From the NCBI GenBank assembly GCA_040507005.1, contig JBEVVS010000032.1, positions 35,045-99,044 on the forward strand: a DNA stretch of 64,000 nt, given 5' to 3'. Below, in pieces: positions 27,047 to 35,728 of this stretch. A program made the position numbers and the translations under genes. The notes under the pieces are model-generated. The model made no database searches. It was not told the origin of the DNA and was given only the letters and a program-made list of their open reading frames with translations. Numbering within the stretch: the first letter of the stretch is position 1; each line of letters begins with the position of its first letter. The DNA comes from Thiodiazotropha sp040507005. Lineage in GTDB: Bacteria; Pseudomonadota; Gammaproteobacteria; Chromatiales; Chromatiaceae.

Positions 27047-28189
27047 GTGTCAAAACAAGCATTTCTAGTCGACGATTCGAAATCTGCACGCATTGTGCTT
27101 AGTAGAATGCTGAAAAAGAGCGGATTCGATGGTGTCGAGATGGCGCAGTCGGGTGAAGAGGCTTTGGAACGACTTAAAGAGTCGACACCGGACGCAATAT
27201 TTGTCGATTTTCTGATGGATGGCATGGATGGTTTGGAGACCATCACCGAGATTAAGAAGGATCCGAGGTTTTCCCAAACACCCGTGGTCATGTGCACCGC
27301 CAATGAAGGGGACGAGTATGTCCAGGCTGCAGTGGACCACGGCGCCCTCGGCATCCTGGCCAAGCCACCGACCGATGAGAGCCTGGGTGTCATCATCAAC
27401 CTGATCGAGCAGCACCAGCAAGACGTCGCGGCGAGTATGCAGACCGCTTCACTGGATCAAGGGATGGCGGTTGAAGGTGCGGCTGAGGCGGCAGAGACAG
27501 CGCCAGAGGGGGCGTTGCCCCAGAGCGGTCTCAGGGATGAGGATATCAAGCGCATTGCCAGAGAGGTTGCTGTGCAATCGGCCCAGGAGACCGCCCATGA
27601 GGCAGCCGAAAAGCTCATGGCGGAGACCCTTGCGGAACGTGTCGAGACGAGTGTCCAGGCCTACCTGGATAGCAAGCTTGAACCGATGATCATCTCAGTG
27701 GTGGAGAAGGGGCTGCAGCAGGTCGAGGCGGAGCGCGTCGATACCGATGCACTGCGCGAATCAGTGGTGGAGCAGGTCAATCACGACCTGGATGAGTTTG
27801 TCAGGCAGCTTAATCAACGTACTGTCGGAGATTTGATCGAATCGAGTATCTACGGCCAGATGAAAGAGTTGTCGGATGACATCTCGCAACGCCTGACCGA
27901 TCAGGAGCAGAGGATCCTCAGTCAAGTACCGGAAAAGAACGACATGATCGAACATATCCGGGTCATCACTGAGGGATCGCTGGAGGCCCAGGTGCATGAG
28001 ACCGCCAGCCAAGTAGCGGGTGAGATTGCCAACTCCGTGGCCACCGAAACGGTGGAGAGCCTGCTTGATCAACACCTGGCCCACCAGGCGATGGAGAGTC
28101 AGCAGCAGAAACCGAAAATGCCCTTAATGATCTTTCTTGCGGTAGGTCTGCTGGCTGTTGCCGGTGCTGCGGTGTTCATGCTCCTGTAG
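27047..28189 (+). CDS. Receiver-domain protein with helical linker and C-terminal membrane anchor
   Basis: A 380-residue protein of unusual layout. The CheY-like receiver (1-125) is intact: acidic pair at D9-D10, phospho-acceptor D54 in IFVDFLMDG, Thr in VMCTAN and K107 in ILAKPP. Then comes a 220-residue Glu/Gln/Ala/Val-rich region predicted as long helices (VAVQSAQETAHEAAEKL, VEKGLQQVEAERVD) and a final hydrophobic helix (about 358-380) with almost nothing after it, as in tail-anchored proteins. There is no DNA-binding or enzymatic output. Start is GTG 27047 with GAGGG about ten bases upstream. It may bring a phosphorylation signal to the membrane; partner kinase is not adjacent. Confidence 0.85.
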   Translation: MSKQAFLVDDSKSARIVLSRMLKKSGFDGVEMAQSGEEALERLKESTPDAIFVDFLMDGMDGLETITEIKKDPRFSQTPVVMCTANEGDEYVQAAVDHGALGILAKPPTDESLGVIINLIEQHQQDVAASMQTASLDQGMAVEGAAEAAETAPEGALPQSGLRDEDIKRIAREVAVQSAQETAHEAAEKLMAETLAERVETSVQAYLDSKLEPMIISVVEKGLQQVEAERVDTDALRESVVEQVNHDLDEFVRQLNQRTVGDLIESSIYGQMKELSDDISQRLTDQEQRILSQVPEKNDMIEHIRVITEGSLEAQVHETASQVAGEIANSVATETVESLLDQHLAHQAMESQQQKPKMPLMIFLAVGLLAVAGAAVFMLL

Positions 28190-28334
28190 CTGGTGAAAAG
28201 AGTATAAGCTGCGGTTGGCTTGTCTATGGTTGTCGAGAGATCCGCTTGGGTGGTGTAAAAGAGATACAGACTGTAGGGTTGGGCTTGGATTTAATAAAGC
28301 TATATTCAGCACAAAGCCCTACAGGAGAAACCCC

Positions 28335-28970
28335 ATGTTCGGAATGGGCCGCAAAACCAAGTTGCCGGATCAGGATCAGGCACTGCCCGGTCGCACGACC
28401 CCGATTCATCCCGGTGACAGCCACTATGTCAACGGGCACTCATTGCTGGGTCCCTTTCCCGAGCAGTATGCATTCGCCATCTTCGGCATGGGCTGTTTCT
28501 GGGGGGCCGAAAAGCGTTTCTGGACCCTGTCCGGGGTCTACTCCACGGCGGTGGGCTATGCAGCGGGTGTGACACCCAATCCAACCTACGAAGAGGTATC
28601 TACCGGGATGACCGGACATAACGAGGTTGTCAGGGTTGTCTTCGATCCCATGATGGTCAGCTACCAGTCGCTGCTTGAGTCTTTCTGGGAGGGACACAAT
28701 CCCACCCAAGGCATGCGCCAGGGCAATGATGTGGGAACCCAGTATCGATCCGGAATCTACACCTTCGACGATTCGCAACAGGCCTTGGCCGAGGCTTCCC
28801 GGGAACACTATCAACATGCCCTGCAGCAGGTAACGACGGCCCCAGTGACCACGGAGATACTCTCCGCCCCCCCTTTCTATTTTGCCGAGGCCTATCATCA
28901 GCAGTATCTGGCCAAGAATCCCGCTGGCTATTGCGGCCTCGGAGGGACTGGGGTCTGTTACCCGAGCTGA
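28335..28970 (+). CDS. msrA: Peptide methionine sulfoxide reductase A
   Basis: Repairs oxidised methionine (S-sulfoxide) in proteins using thioredoxin. The 211-residue protein has the signature GMGCFWGAEKRFW with catalytic Cys54, TGHNEVVRVVFDP and the C-terminal GYCGLGGTGVCYPS with resolving cysteines. About 45 residues precede the catalytic block, as in E. coli MsrA rather than the short forms. AGGAGA sits just before ATG 28335; the frame is open upstream but unsupported. A weak promoter (TTGGGC 28279-28284, 16 bases, TATATT 28301-28306) is possible. No signal peptide. Confidence 0.96.
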   Translation: MFGMGRKTKLPDQDQALPGRTTPIHPGDSHYVNGHSLLGPFPEQYAFAIFGMGCFWGAEKRFWTLSGVYSTAVGYAAGVTPNPTYEEVSTGMTGHNEVVRVVFDPMMVSYQSLLESFWEGHNPTQGMRQGNDVGTQYRSGIYTFDDSQQALAEASREHYQHALQQVTTAPVTTEILSAPPFYFAEAYHQQYLAKNPAGYCGLGGTGVCYPS

Positions 28971-28991
28971 TCCTCTGACCTGTTCCCATAT

Positions 28992-29108
28992 TCAATCACG
29001 CAAGCCTTGGATAGAGATCCCAACCCCGGACGCAGCCATCTCATCGCCGGCTAGGTAGGCCTTGAAGGGTTCCTCAAGGGATGTCTTCAGGGTAAGTTCC
29101 CGGCCCAT
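28992..29108 (-). pseudogene. Truncated dienelactone-hydrolase-like N-terminus (38 codons)
   Basis: A 38-codon frame starts four bases after the OsmC stop with GGAG in the last OsmC codons, so it would be translated by coupling. Its sequence, MGRELTLKTSLEEPFKAYLA then a short tail, resembles the N-terminal strand of dienelactone hydrolases, where a 'DG..F.AYLA' segment is usual. It then stops, with no hydrolase fold and with the convergent msrA 21 bases further on. Most likely a deletion remnant of a hydrolase once co-transcribed with osmC. It could instead be a genuine small protein. Confidence 0.4.
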
Positions 29109-29112
29109 GCTG

Positions 29113-29577
29113 TCACTCCGCTTTGTGTAGAAGCTCCCCGGCGCTGTTGACTACCTCGACCCCAACCGGTATCCCTTCGCGAATACTGGCAGTGACGACG
29201 CAGAAGTCTTCAAAAAGGCTCATGCAACGATCAAGCTTCTTGGAAGAGAGCAGTTCGTCCCCTGCCGTGATACGTACATCCAGGCGGCCTACGCGAAGGC
29301 GTTTTTTCTCATTTCGTATCATGCTGCAGGTGACTTCGGTATGGACGTTTTTCGCCGGCACATCCTCCTTGGCGAGACAGAACATCAGGCTCGCACTGAG
29401 ACAGTTGGCCGCTGCGGCAGCCAGCATTCGCGAAGCATTGGGTCCATTGCGTTCCCCCAATGGGGGTGGCTCATCCATGATGATATCCGGCGCCTTTTTT
29501 AGATCGAACTTGACCCTGAAGGCGTAGTCATCCTCTTGTTCGAGATGTAAAGTGAATTTTCCGACCTCTTCTGCCAT
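29113..29577 (-). CDS. OsmC/Ohr-family protein
   Basis: A 154-residue OsmC-fold protein, probably a thiol-dependent peroxide or organic hydroperoxide reductase acting as a homodimer. The first of the usual cysteines lies in AAAANCLSASLMFCLAKE (about 58-72); the second family Cys region appears near CSMIRNEKKR. Because the canonical Cys spacing is not exact, catalytic activity is uncertain. An excellent ribosome site (GAGGAGGAAAGGC) fixes ATG 29577. It overlaps nothing upstream and is followed by the truncated hydrolase frame. With msrA nearby it fits an oxidative stress context. Confidence 0.85.
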   Translation of the reverse strand: MAEEVGKFTLHLEQEDDYAFRVKFDLKKAPDIIMDEPPPLGERNGPNASRMLAAAAANCLSASLMFCLAKEDVPAKNVHTEVTCSMIRNEKKRLRVGRLDVRITAGDELLSSKKLDRCMSLFEDFCVVTASIREGIPVGVEVVNSAGELLHKAE

Positions 29578-29592
29578 GCCTTTCCTCCTCAC

Positions 29593-29952
29593 TTGAGCAC
29601 AAATCCTTAACCCCTTTAGTATGTATCAGCCCCCAGCAGGTTTTTCCAGGCCCGATACCGGCTTATTAAAACCCGCGTCAGTTGCGGCAGGCACGTTAGC
29701 GTTTCAAGTCGATGACATTCCTTGAGTATTAGCTGAGGTGCAGCCGGTGCTGAGGATAGATCCCGAGGGGATTGAGTGTGGGTCATTCGATGCTAAATCT
29801 ATCATAGATCAAGTTACTCCTCGCCCATATGTTGTTTAATTGAAAACTGATTCAGATCAGACGATCCCTTTTTTAAATTGAAGTTATCCGTAGAAGGCTT
29901 GCAGATTGATTGCAACGGTTCCAAACTAACCCGGTAACTGAAGGGAATTGTC
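29593..29952. other. Intergenic region, no gene seen
   Basis: About 360 bases between the divergent OsmC and small membrane protein genes. No frame in it has a ribosome site or plausible protein. It contains a short inverted repeat around ATCTATCATAGATC (about 29802-29816) of unknown meaning. Confidence 0.45.
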
Positions 29953-30153
29953 ATGACAACCATCCTTGGGCTCAGCCTCACCGCCCTTTTAATTGCAGGT
30001 TTTATATGGTTTTTACCCATTCTGTTGATTCTAAGGTCGCGAAAAACCAATGGCGCCGAAAAACTTTTCTGGATTCTCGCGGTTGTTTTTGTCTCCTGGT
30101 TTGCATGGATCCTTTATCTCTTATTAGCGCCGATAGGTGAATCCAGGAAGTGA
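29953..30153 (+). CDS. Small two-helix membrane protein
   Basis: A 66-residue protein consisting of two hydrophobic helices (about 5-27 and 38-60) joined by a basic loop RSRKTNGAEK. The pattern resembles the N-terminal region of phospholipase-D-type proteins and superinfection-immunity-like proteins, but the similarity is weak and no function should be assumed. A GAAGGG about six bases before the ATG supports translation. It lies 37 bases before the oxidoreductase gene and may be co-transcribed with it. Confidence 0.7.
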   Translation: MTTILGLSLTALLIAGFIWFLPILLILRSRKTNGAEKLFWILAVVFVSWFAWILYLLLAPIGESRK

Positions 30154-30190
30154 GTGAGGATTAGATGAGTTATTCAAATGGAGGAACTCG

Positions 30191-31186
30191 ATGAAGGCAG
30201 TGGTACTGAGAGAAACCGGAGGTCCGGAAGTCCTCTCCCTCGAAGAGATCGACACCCCTGAAATAACCTCGGCGACTCAGCTGAAGGTTCGTATCCAAGG
30301 GGCCGGAGTTAATCCGATCGATACCAAACTTCGTGCCAGAGGTCTCTTTTTGTCTCCTGGAGAACCGGCTGTGCTGGGTTGTGATGGTGCCGGGATTGTG
30401 ATCGAGACCGGTAGTCAGGTGACTCAGTTTCGTGAAGGTGACGAAGTCTGGTACTGCGATGGTGGATTGGGTGGCCTACATGGCAATTATGCGGAGTACG
30501 CGGTTCTCGAGGAGATGGTCTGTTGCAGAAAACCTGTATCTGTGGATTTTAATCACGCAGCTGCCGCCCCCTTGGCTTTGATTACCGCCTGGGAGGCATT
30601 GTTTGGACGCGCACGCATCAACGAAGAGAAGACCCTGTTGGTGCATGCGGGCGCAGGGGGTGTCGGGCATGTGGCGATTCAGCTGGCGAAGCAGGCGGGG
30701 GTACGTGTTTTGACCACGGTGAGTACCGAGGAGAAGCAGGAATTTGTTACGGCACTTGGTGCGGATGAGACTATTCTCTATCGGGAGCATGGATTCGTGG
30801 ACGAGGTGCTGCGTTTGACCGACGGCGCAGGGGCGGATGTGGTGCTCGACACCGTTGGGGGGGAGGTTTTCAAGGCATCCATCAACGCCACCTCTGCTTA
30901 CGGGGATCTTGTCACCCTGCTCGATCCAGGGCCATCGGTGGATTGGAAGGAGGCGCGAAACCGTAATCTGCGAATCGGTTTCACCTTGATGCTGACACCG
31001 ATGTTACGCCATCTTCCTCAAGCAAGGGCGAATCAGGTCGCTATTCTAAGTGACTGTGCTGAAATGATAGACAGCGGATCACTGCGGATTCACGTCAGTG
31101 ACCCACTACCCCTGGAACAGGCTGCCGAGGCCCATAAACAGATCGAACAGGGACGGATGCAAGGTAAGCTGGTTCTCATACCCTGA
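30191..31186 (+). CDS. Zinc-independent medium-chain reductase, quinone oxidoreductase-like
   Basis: A 331-residue MDR-family enzyme. N-terminal GroES-like domain with GAGVNPIDTKLRARG and PAVLGCDGAGIV, then the nucleotide-binding fold with AGAGGVGHVAIQLAKQAG (about 153-170), the glycine pattern of NADPH-binding quinone reductases/crotonases. The structural and catalytic zinc cysteines of alcohol dehydrogenases are missing. It probably reduces quinones or enones with NADPH. GGAGG upstream supports ATG 30191. Precise substrate unknown. Confidence 0.92.
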   Translation: MKAVVLRETGGPEVLSLEEIDTPEITSATQLKVRIQGAGVNPIDTKLRARGLFLSPGEPAVLGCDGAGIVIETGSQVTQFREGDEVWYCDGGLGGLHGNYAEYAVLEEMVCCRKPVSVDFNHAAAAPLALITAWEALFGRARINEEKTLLVHAGAGGVGHVAIQLAKQAGVRVLTTVSTEEKQEFVTALGADETILYREHGFVDEVLRLTDGAGADVVLDTVGGEVFKASINATSAYGDLVTLLDPGPSVDWKEARNRNLRIGFTLMLTPMLRHLPQARANQVAILSDCAEMIDSGSLRIHVSDPLPLEQAAEAHKQIEQGRMQGKLVLIP

Positions 31187-31223
31187 CAGGAACCTGTCGC
31201 TTGCTTGCCCTATCCTGGAATAG

Positions 31224-33092
31224 GTGGCGGATATGTTGATTCGATTGCTGCAATCCAGATACTACTGGTTGACGCCAGTGCTGTTCTGGTTGTTCTTGAG
31301 CTTCGCTTCCCTGGTATGGAATTTCTCTCTCATCGATAACTCGGTCAAAGATATCGCCTTTGAGCGGGGGCGTATCATGTATGAGATGGTCAGGCTTACC
31401 AAGATCAATCCGGTTTTGATGGCCAACGATCCGACCATCTTCAAGAAGCAGAGCATGGAAGATATCCACTACAGGGTCGTTTCCGCGCAACCGATGAACC
31501 CGGATAACATGGCCGAACCCTGGGAAAAGGCGGCACTTTCACGGTTTGAAAGTGGTACTGAATATGTGTTTCAAGAAAACCTTAAACAGGAGTCGGGGTT
31601 TTTCAGATATATCGGGCCCGTCTTCATGCAGGAGCAATGCATGCAGTGTCATGGTTATGAAGGAAAAAAAGTGGGTGACGTGCGTGGCGGTATCAGCGTC
31701 AAGGTGTTAGCAGAACCCATTTTCGATGGGCAACAGCAGTACAAGCGCATGATGATCTCCATCCATGTTGTCGGTTTTCTGCTTATCTCCATGACCAGTC
31801 TCTTTTTAATCCACCAATTACGCAAACAGTTTCAGTTGTTGAACAGCACCAAGGATGAACTGAGAGAAAAGGAGCAGTTCCTCAGTGATGTGACGAAGAG
31901 TATGAGTGAGGGATTCGTGGTGCTCGATACTCAAGGTACGGTGAGATTCGCCAATTCCGAAAGTGAGTGGCTATTGGGCTGGGATGCTGTGGAAATGGAG
32001 GGGCAGAAGTTTTCCGAATTGGTCTGTGGCGGCAGCAAACCCGAAACGGCGGAAAGTGTGGAATCCGCCATCGAACAGACCCTGAAAGATGGATTGACCC
32101 GCACCGGCTTCGACGATGTGTTTTGCCACAAGGAGGGTCGGGAGATCGATGTTGCCTTTTCGGTATCACCCTTTCTCAATCAGGAGGGCGATTCCGGTGC
32201 AGTTGTCACCTTCAGCGATATCTCGGAGCGAAAACGTGCGGATGAGGAACGCAGAAGTCTTGAGCGCCAATTGAATCAAACCCATAAGATGGAAGCAGTA
32301 GGACAACTGGCGGGCGGTATCGCCCATGAGATCAATACCCCGATCCAGTATGTCGGGGATAACCTGCGCTTCATCAAGGAGTCCCAAGAAGATACCGAGT
32401 CACTGCTGAAGGTCTACGCAGATCTCTTGGAGAAGGCCGCGGCCCTGCCCGAGTTGGAGGCGGAAGTGGCAAAAGTGAAACAGACCATCGAGGAGATCGA
32501 CCTGGACTATCTGGAGGAGGAGACTGCCAACGCGATAGAACAATCCATCACCGGTGCCAGTCAGGTGGCGCGAATCGTCCAAGCGATGAAAGAGTTTGCC
32601 CACCCCGGGTCAAAACAGATGGCATTGGCTGACATAAACCGGATTGTCAGCAATGCGGTCGCGGTGTGTAAGAACGAATGGAAATATGTCGCGGATACGG
32701 AGTTGAAGCTTGGCGAAAGCCTGCCCCGGGTCCAATGCCTGGGGGGAGAGATCTCCCAGGTGGTGCTGAATTTGGTGATCAACGCGGCCCATGCCATAGA
32801 AGCGGCCAAGTTACAGCAGAAGGGAACAATCACCATCGCCACCGCATACGATGGGAAGTGTGTGGAGGTCAGTGTTGCGGATACTGGAACCGGCATACCC
32901 GAAGAGGTGCAGGAACACGTTTTCAATCCCTTCTTCACCACCAAGGACGTAGGACGCGGCACCGGGCAGGGCTTGGCAATCGCCCAGGATATCGTAGTGG
33001 GCAAACATCATGGAAAGCTCTATTTCGAGACCCAAGCAGGTAAAGGCAGCAAATTTGTCATGCGCTTGCCACTGGGGGAAGAGCCTGGTTGA
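31224..33092 (+). CDS. Heme-c (Tll0287-like/DUF3365) sensor histidine kinase with PAS domain
   Basis: A 622-residue membrane sensor. First membrane helix about 15-35; periplasmic DUF3365/Tll0287-like domain (about 40-175) with a covalent heme site EQCMQCHGYEG (C139, C142, H143); second helix about 180-198; short linker; PAS domain (about 218-335, ending in a PAC-like SDISERKRADEE); DHp-like helix with the phospho-accepting His in GGIAHEINTP (H368), then an extended helical insert (about 390-450) and a GHKL ATPase with N-box VLNLVINAAHAI, GTGIP and GTGQGLAIAQ. It likely senses redox state or a small ligand at the periplasmic heme. Two response regulators converge on it from 35.5 kb. Start GTG 31224 or ATG 31233. 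Confidence 0.9.
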   Translation: MADMLIRLLQSRYYWLTPVLFWLFLSFASLVWNFSLIDNSVKDIAFERGRIMYEMVRLTKINPVLMANDPTIFKKQSMEDIHYRVVSAQPMNPDNMAEPWEKAALSRFESGTEYVFQENLKQESGFFRYIGPVFMQEQCMQCHGYEGKKVGDVRGGISVKVLAEPIFDGQQQYKRMMISIHVVGFLLISMTSLFLIHQLRKQFQLLNSTKDELREKEQFLSDVTKSMSEGFVVLDTQGTVRFANSESEWLLGWDAVEMEGQKFSELVCGGSKPETAESVESAIEQTLKDGLTRTGFDDVFCHKEGREIDVAFSVSPFLNQEGDSGAVVTFSDISERKRADEERRSLERQLNQTHKMEAVGQLAGGIAHEINTPIQYVGDNLRFIKESQEDTESLLKVYADLLEKAAALPELEAEVAKVKQTIEEIDLDYLEEETANAIEQSITGASQVARIVQAMKEFAHPGSKQMALADINRIVSNAVAVCKNEWKYVADTELKLGESLPRVQCLGGEISQVVLNLVINAAHAIEAAKLQQKGTITIATAYDGKCVEVSVADTGTGIPEEVQEHVFNPFFTTKDVGRGTGQGLAIAQDIVVGKHHGKLYFETQAGKGSKFVMRLPLGEEPG

Positions 33093-33164
33093 GCACGCCT
33101 TGTACAAGCGATGATGGTTGGGGAAAATTGACCGTGCGAGAGTGAGGTTCAGCGAAGCTCCGCA

Positions 33165-34310
33165 TCAAGTGACTTTGAACACCCTCACTGTCCCGGAAAC
33201 GACCCCGCTCTCCTGAGCCGCCAACAAACGGAACAGTACTGCCTGACTGATTGCCTGACCCTTGGCCACCAGAAGCGTGCCGGCTTGTGTCTTAATCGGC
33301 TGGTCGAGTATCAATCCGGGCTCCAGCTCATCGATGGACAGTGTCATCACCTCGACCTTGCGGTTTTGCGCGCCCAATGCCAGGGTCTCGACCAGGATGG
33401 GATCGTAGTTTTCAGGATTGTCCTTGAGCGCATCCATTGCTGCCTGCTCATCCATGCCACTGCTGACCAGCTGTTCATAGCCAATGGCAACACGCAGGAT
33501 CTGACCGCCGAGGACCGCCTTTTCCTCGTTTGACAGCTTTCCCTGAAACTCGATCTTGCCCACGTTATCGTTTTGCCGCTTGACCATGTCAGCGACGACC
33601 TCGAGCCTGGGGATGTGTTTCAACAGTCTCGCTCCCATCTCGGGATGGGAGTTGTAGTGTTGCTTTTCCGCTTGACTCAACTCCTCGCCTTCGGCGACTT
33701 TGCGCACCAGTTCCTCCGGCAGGCTGATATAACCCAGCTGGCACAGCATGGCGGCCAGGTTGTAGTGCCAACTGTCCTCCAGGGAGAGGCTGTTTACTAT
33801 GGTCTGGGCATATTGCTTGATCTGTGATGAGTGGCTGAATGCCACCGGGTTGACCATGCTCAGGATATCCGCCATCAGGTCCACGGCGCCTTTGAGTGTC
33901 TTGTTCAGGAGTACCTTCTCTGAAGTGATCAGACGATACTGCTGAACGGAATCGGCAATGGTTTGATAGAGCTGATCTGTCTCCACGGGCTTGTTGAGGA
34001 AACGAAAGATATTGCCGTCATTGACCGCGTCGATGGCCACATCCAGGTTGGCGTTGCCGGTGAGCATGATCCGCACTGTATTGGGAGATATTCCGCGAAC
34101 CTTGGAGAGAAACTCCACCCCATTCATATTTGGCATCTGCATGTCCGAGATGACCACGGCAAAAGGTCCGCCGTCCTGAACTGCCTGTACCCCGTCTGCA
34201 CCGCTGGTGGCGGTTTCCAGATTGACCCGTTTACGAAATTGACGCCGGAAGGAATCGAGCAGATTACGGTCGTCATCGACCATCAGGACCTTTTCAGGCA
34301 GCTTTTCCAT
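33165..34310 (-). CDS. Response regulator with degenerate HD-type output domain
   Basis: A 381-residue protein. Intact receiver (1-125) with acidic cluster D12-D14, phospho-acceptor D56 in VISDMQMPNMNG and Lys in LNKPVE. The output (about 140-310) follows the HD-GYP fold, but the metal ligands are lost: where active enzymes read LLHDIGKIGIP this has MLCQLGYISLP, and HHExxDGSGYP is replaced by VKRQNDNVG, while HPEMGARLL is kept. A C-terminal extension (about 320-381) is beta-rich. It therefore probably does not cleave cyclic di-GMP and may work through binding. It is translationally coupled (17-base overlap) to the upstream REC-HDOD gene. Confidence 0.88.
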   Translation of the reverse strand: MEKLPEKVLMVDDDRNLLDSFRRQFRKRVNLETATSGADGVQAVQDGGPFAVVISDMQMPNMNGVEFLSKVRGISPNTVRIMLTGNANLDVAIDAVNDGNIFRFLNKPVETDQLYQTIADSVQQYRLITSEKVLLNKTLKGAVDLMADILSMVNPVAFSHSSQIKQYAQTIVNSLSLEDSWHYNLAAMLCQLGYISLPEELVRKVAEGEELSQAEKQHYNSHPEMGARLLKHIPRLEVVADMVKRQNDNVGKIEFQGKLSNEEKAVLGGQILRVAIGYEQLVSSGMDEQAAMDALKDNPENYDPILVETLALGAQNRKVEVMTLSIDELEPGLILDQPIKTQAGTLLVAKGQAISQAVLFRLLAAQESGVVSGTVRVFKVT

Positions 34311-35502
34311 TTAGGTACTCCTCGCAAATGGATTTCCATTGGCTTAAATCTTCAGGGGTCAGCAGGGCCTCCAGGGGTTGCGTCGAGTAGCAGGCGCTGT
34401 ATGGATTGTCACTCGACGCATTCACCAGCAGATTGGCGGCATATACCAGCAGGCAATCGAGCCGTTCGCTGCTCTGGCTCTCCGCTGTGTGGTGCAGGGC
34501 AACCGCCTCCACTGCACTGTAGGGGAGCCCCCATAATCCCATGAGATAGGCGCCGATGGTGGCATGGCTACACCATAGAGATTCAGATTCGATCTCATAC
34601 AGAGGAACCTTATCCCGCTGTGTCTGTTGCAGAATGCGGCGATACTCATCGGTGTCATGGGTGGCGAGCACCAGCTGGCCCAGGTCGTGCAATAGGCCTG
34701 CCAGTACCGGTACCTGGCACTCCAATTGATTCATACCGGCCGCCTTGGAGAGGCGTTGTACCAGGCCCGAGACGAGCATACTGTGCTGCCATAGTTGTTC
34801 CAGGTGAAACTCTTCCATCAACTTCGGGTCGAGCTGAGAAAAGACCCCCGCGGTGAGTGCCAGATTGGTGACCGCCTCTATGCCCAACAGGGTCACGGCG
34901 TGTTCCGGTGATGCGACCTTCTGCGGCAGACCGAAGAAGGCCGAGTTGACCATTTGCAGGATCTTGGCCGACATGCCGATGTCCTGGGCCACGATCTTGC
35001 CGATATCCATGGCGCTAGTGGCATCGGACTGCAAGGCTGTGATCATCTGCTGATAGGTGGAGGGGAGGCTGGGCAGGGTGCCCAAGCTGCTGATCATCTC
35101 TTCAACGGATGGATTATTTAAAAGACTGCGTAACTGGAAAACCCGTTGCAGGATGTTTATCAGATCGTCGCTATTGCATGGCTTGGCAATGAACTGGTGG
35201 GCATGATGCACAACCTCCTGTGCGGGGGTACGCATCGCCTGCCCGGAAAATAGCAACCGAGTCGCACTGGGGTAGTGGAGTTGAATCTCCTTCAACAGCT
35301 CGCTGCCTGGCATGCCGGAGAGCTGGGTTTCGCTGACCACAATATCCACCGCATCCTGTTGCATGATTTCCAAGGCCTGCTGGGCGTCTTCAGCGTAGTG
35401 GAGTTGCCATTGGTTTCTGAATTCACGCAGGATGCGCTTCAGTGACTGCAGTTGATTACGATCACTGTCGACGAATAGAACTGCACAGGTTTCAGTAGTC
35501 AT
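34294..35502 (-). CDS. HDOD-domain response regulator with altered receiver
   Basis: A 402-residue protein. The receiver (1-120) has FVDSDRN for the acidic cluster and AKP for the conserved Lys, but the phospho-acceptor position is Glu58 (VVSETQLSG) rather than Asp, so it cannot be phosphorylated in the normal way and could mimic the active state. An HDOD domain follows (about 140-340), with SLPSLPSTYQQMI, DIGMSAKILQMVNSAFFGL and LHDLGQLVL, as in regulators of motility, biofilm or stress in Proteobacteria. Its end overlaps the downstream REC-HD gene by 17 bases, so they form an operon and may act together. Confidence 0.9.
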   Translation of the reverse strand: MTTETCAVLFVDSDRNQLQSLKRILREFRNQWQLHYAEDAQQALEIMQQDAVDIVVSETQLSGMPGSELLKEIQLHYPSATRLLFSGQAMRTPAQEVVHHAHQFIAKPCNSDDLINILQRVFQLRSLLNNPSVEEMISSLGTLPSLPSTYQQMITALQSDATSAMDIGKIVAQDIGMSAKILQMVNSAFFGLPQKVASPEHAVTLLGIEAVTNLALTAGVFSQLDPKLMEEFHLEQLWQHSMLVSGLVQRLSKAAGMNQLECQVPVLAGLLHDLGQLVLATHDTDEYRRILQQTQRDKVPLYEIESESLWCSHATIGAYLMGLWGLPYSAVEAVALHHTAESQSSERLDCLLVYAANLLVNASSDNPYSACYSTQPLEALLTPEDLSQWKSICEEYLNGKAA

Positions 35503-35728
35503 ATCGGTCGCCTATCGACGCCGCCGGGAGGCGGCGGGGCAGCTCATCCATGAGTCGTTTTATTGGTTTAGGGAGTGAGCTGTGAAAGTCCCCCAAACAT
35601 TTGGCCTGACTTTAATCGAAAAATTCAGCGAAGTTTGTGACAGGTCTGTAAGGTATATCGGTATTAAGTATAGGTTTCTTGAATCGAATTTCCCAAAAAG
35701 ATCAAGCTTTTCTCAGGTAGTTGAATCA

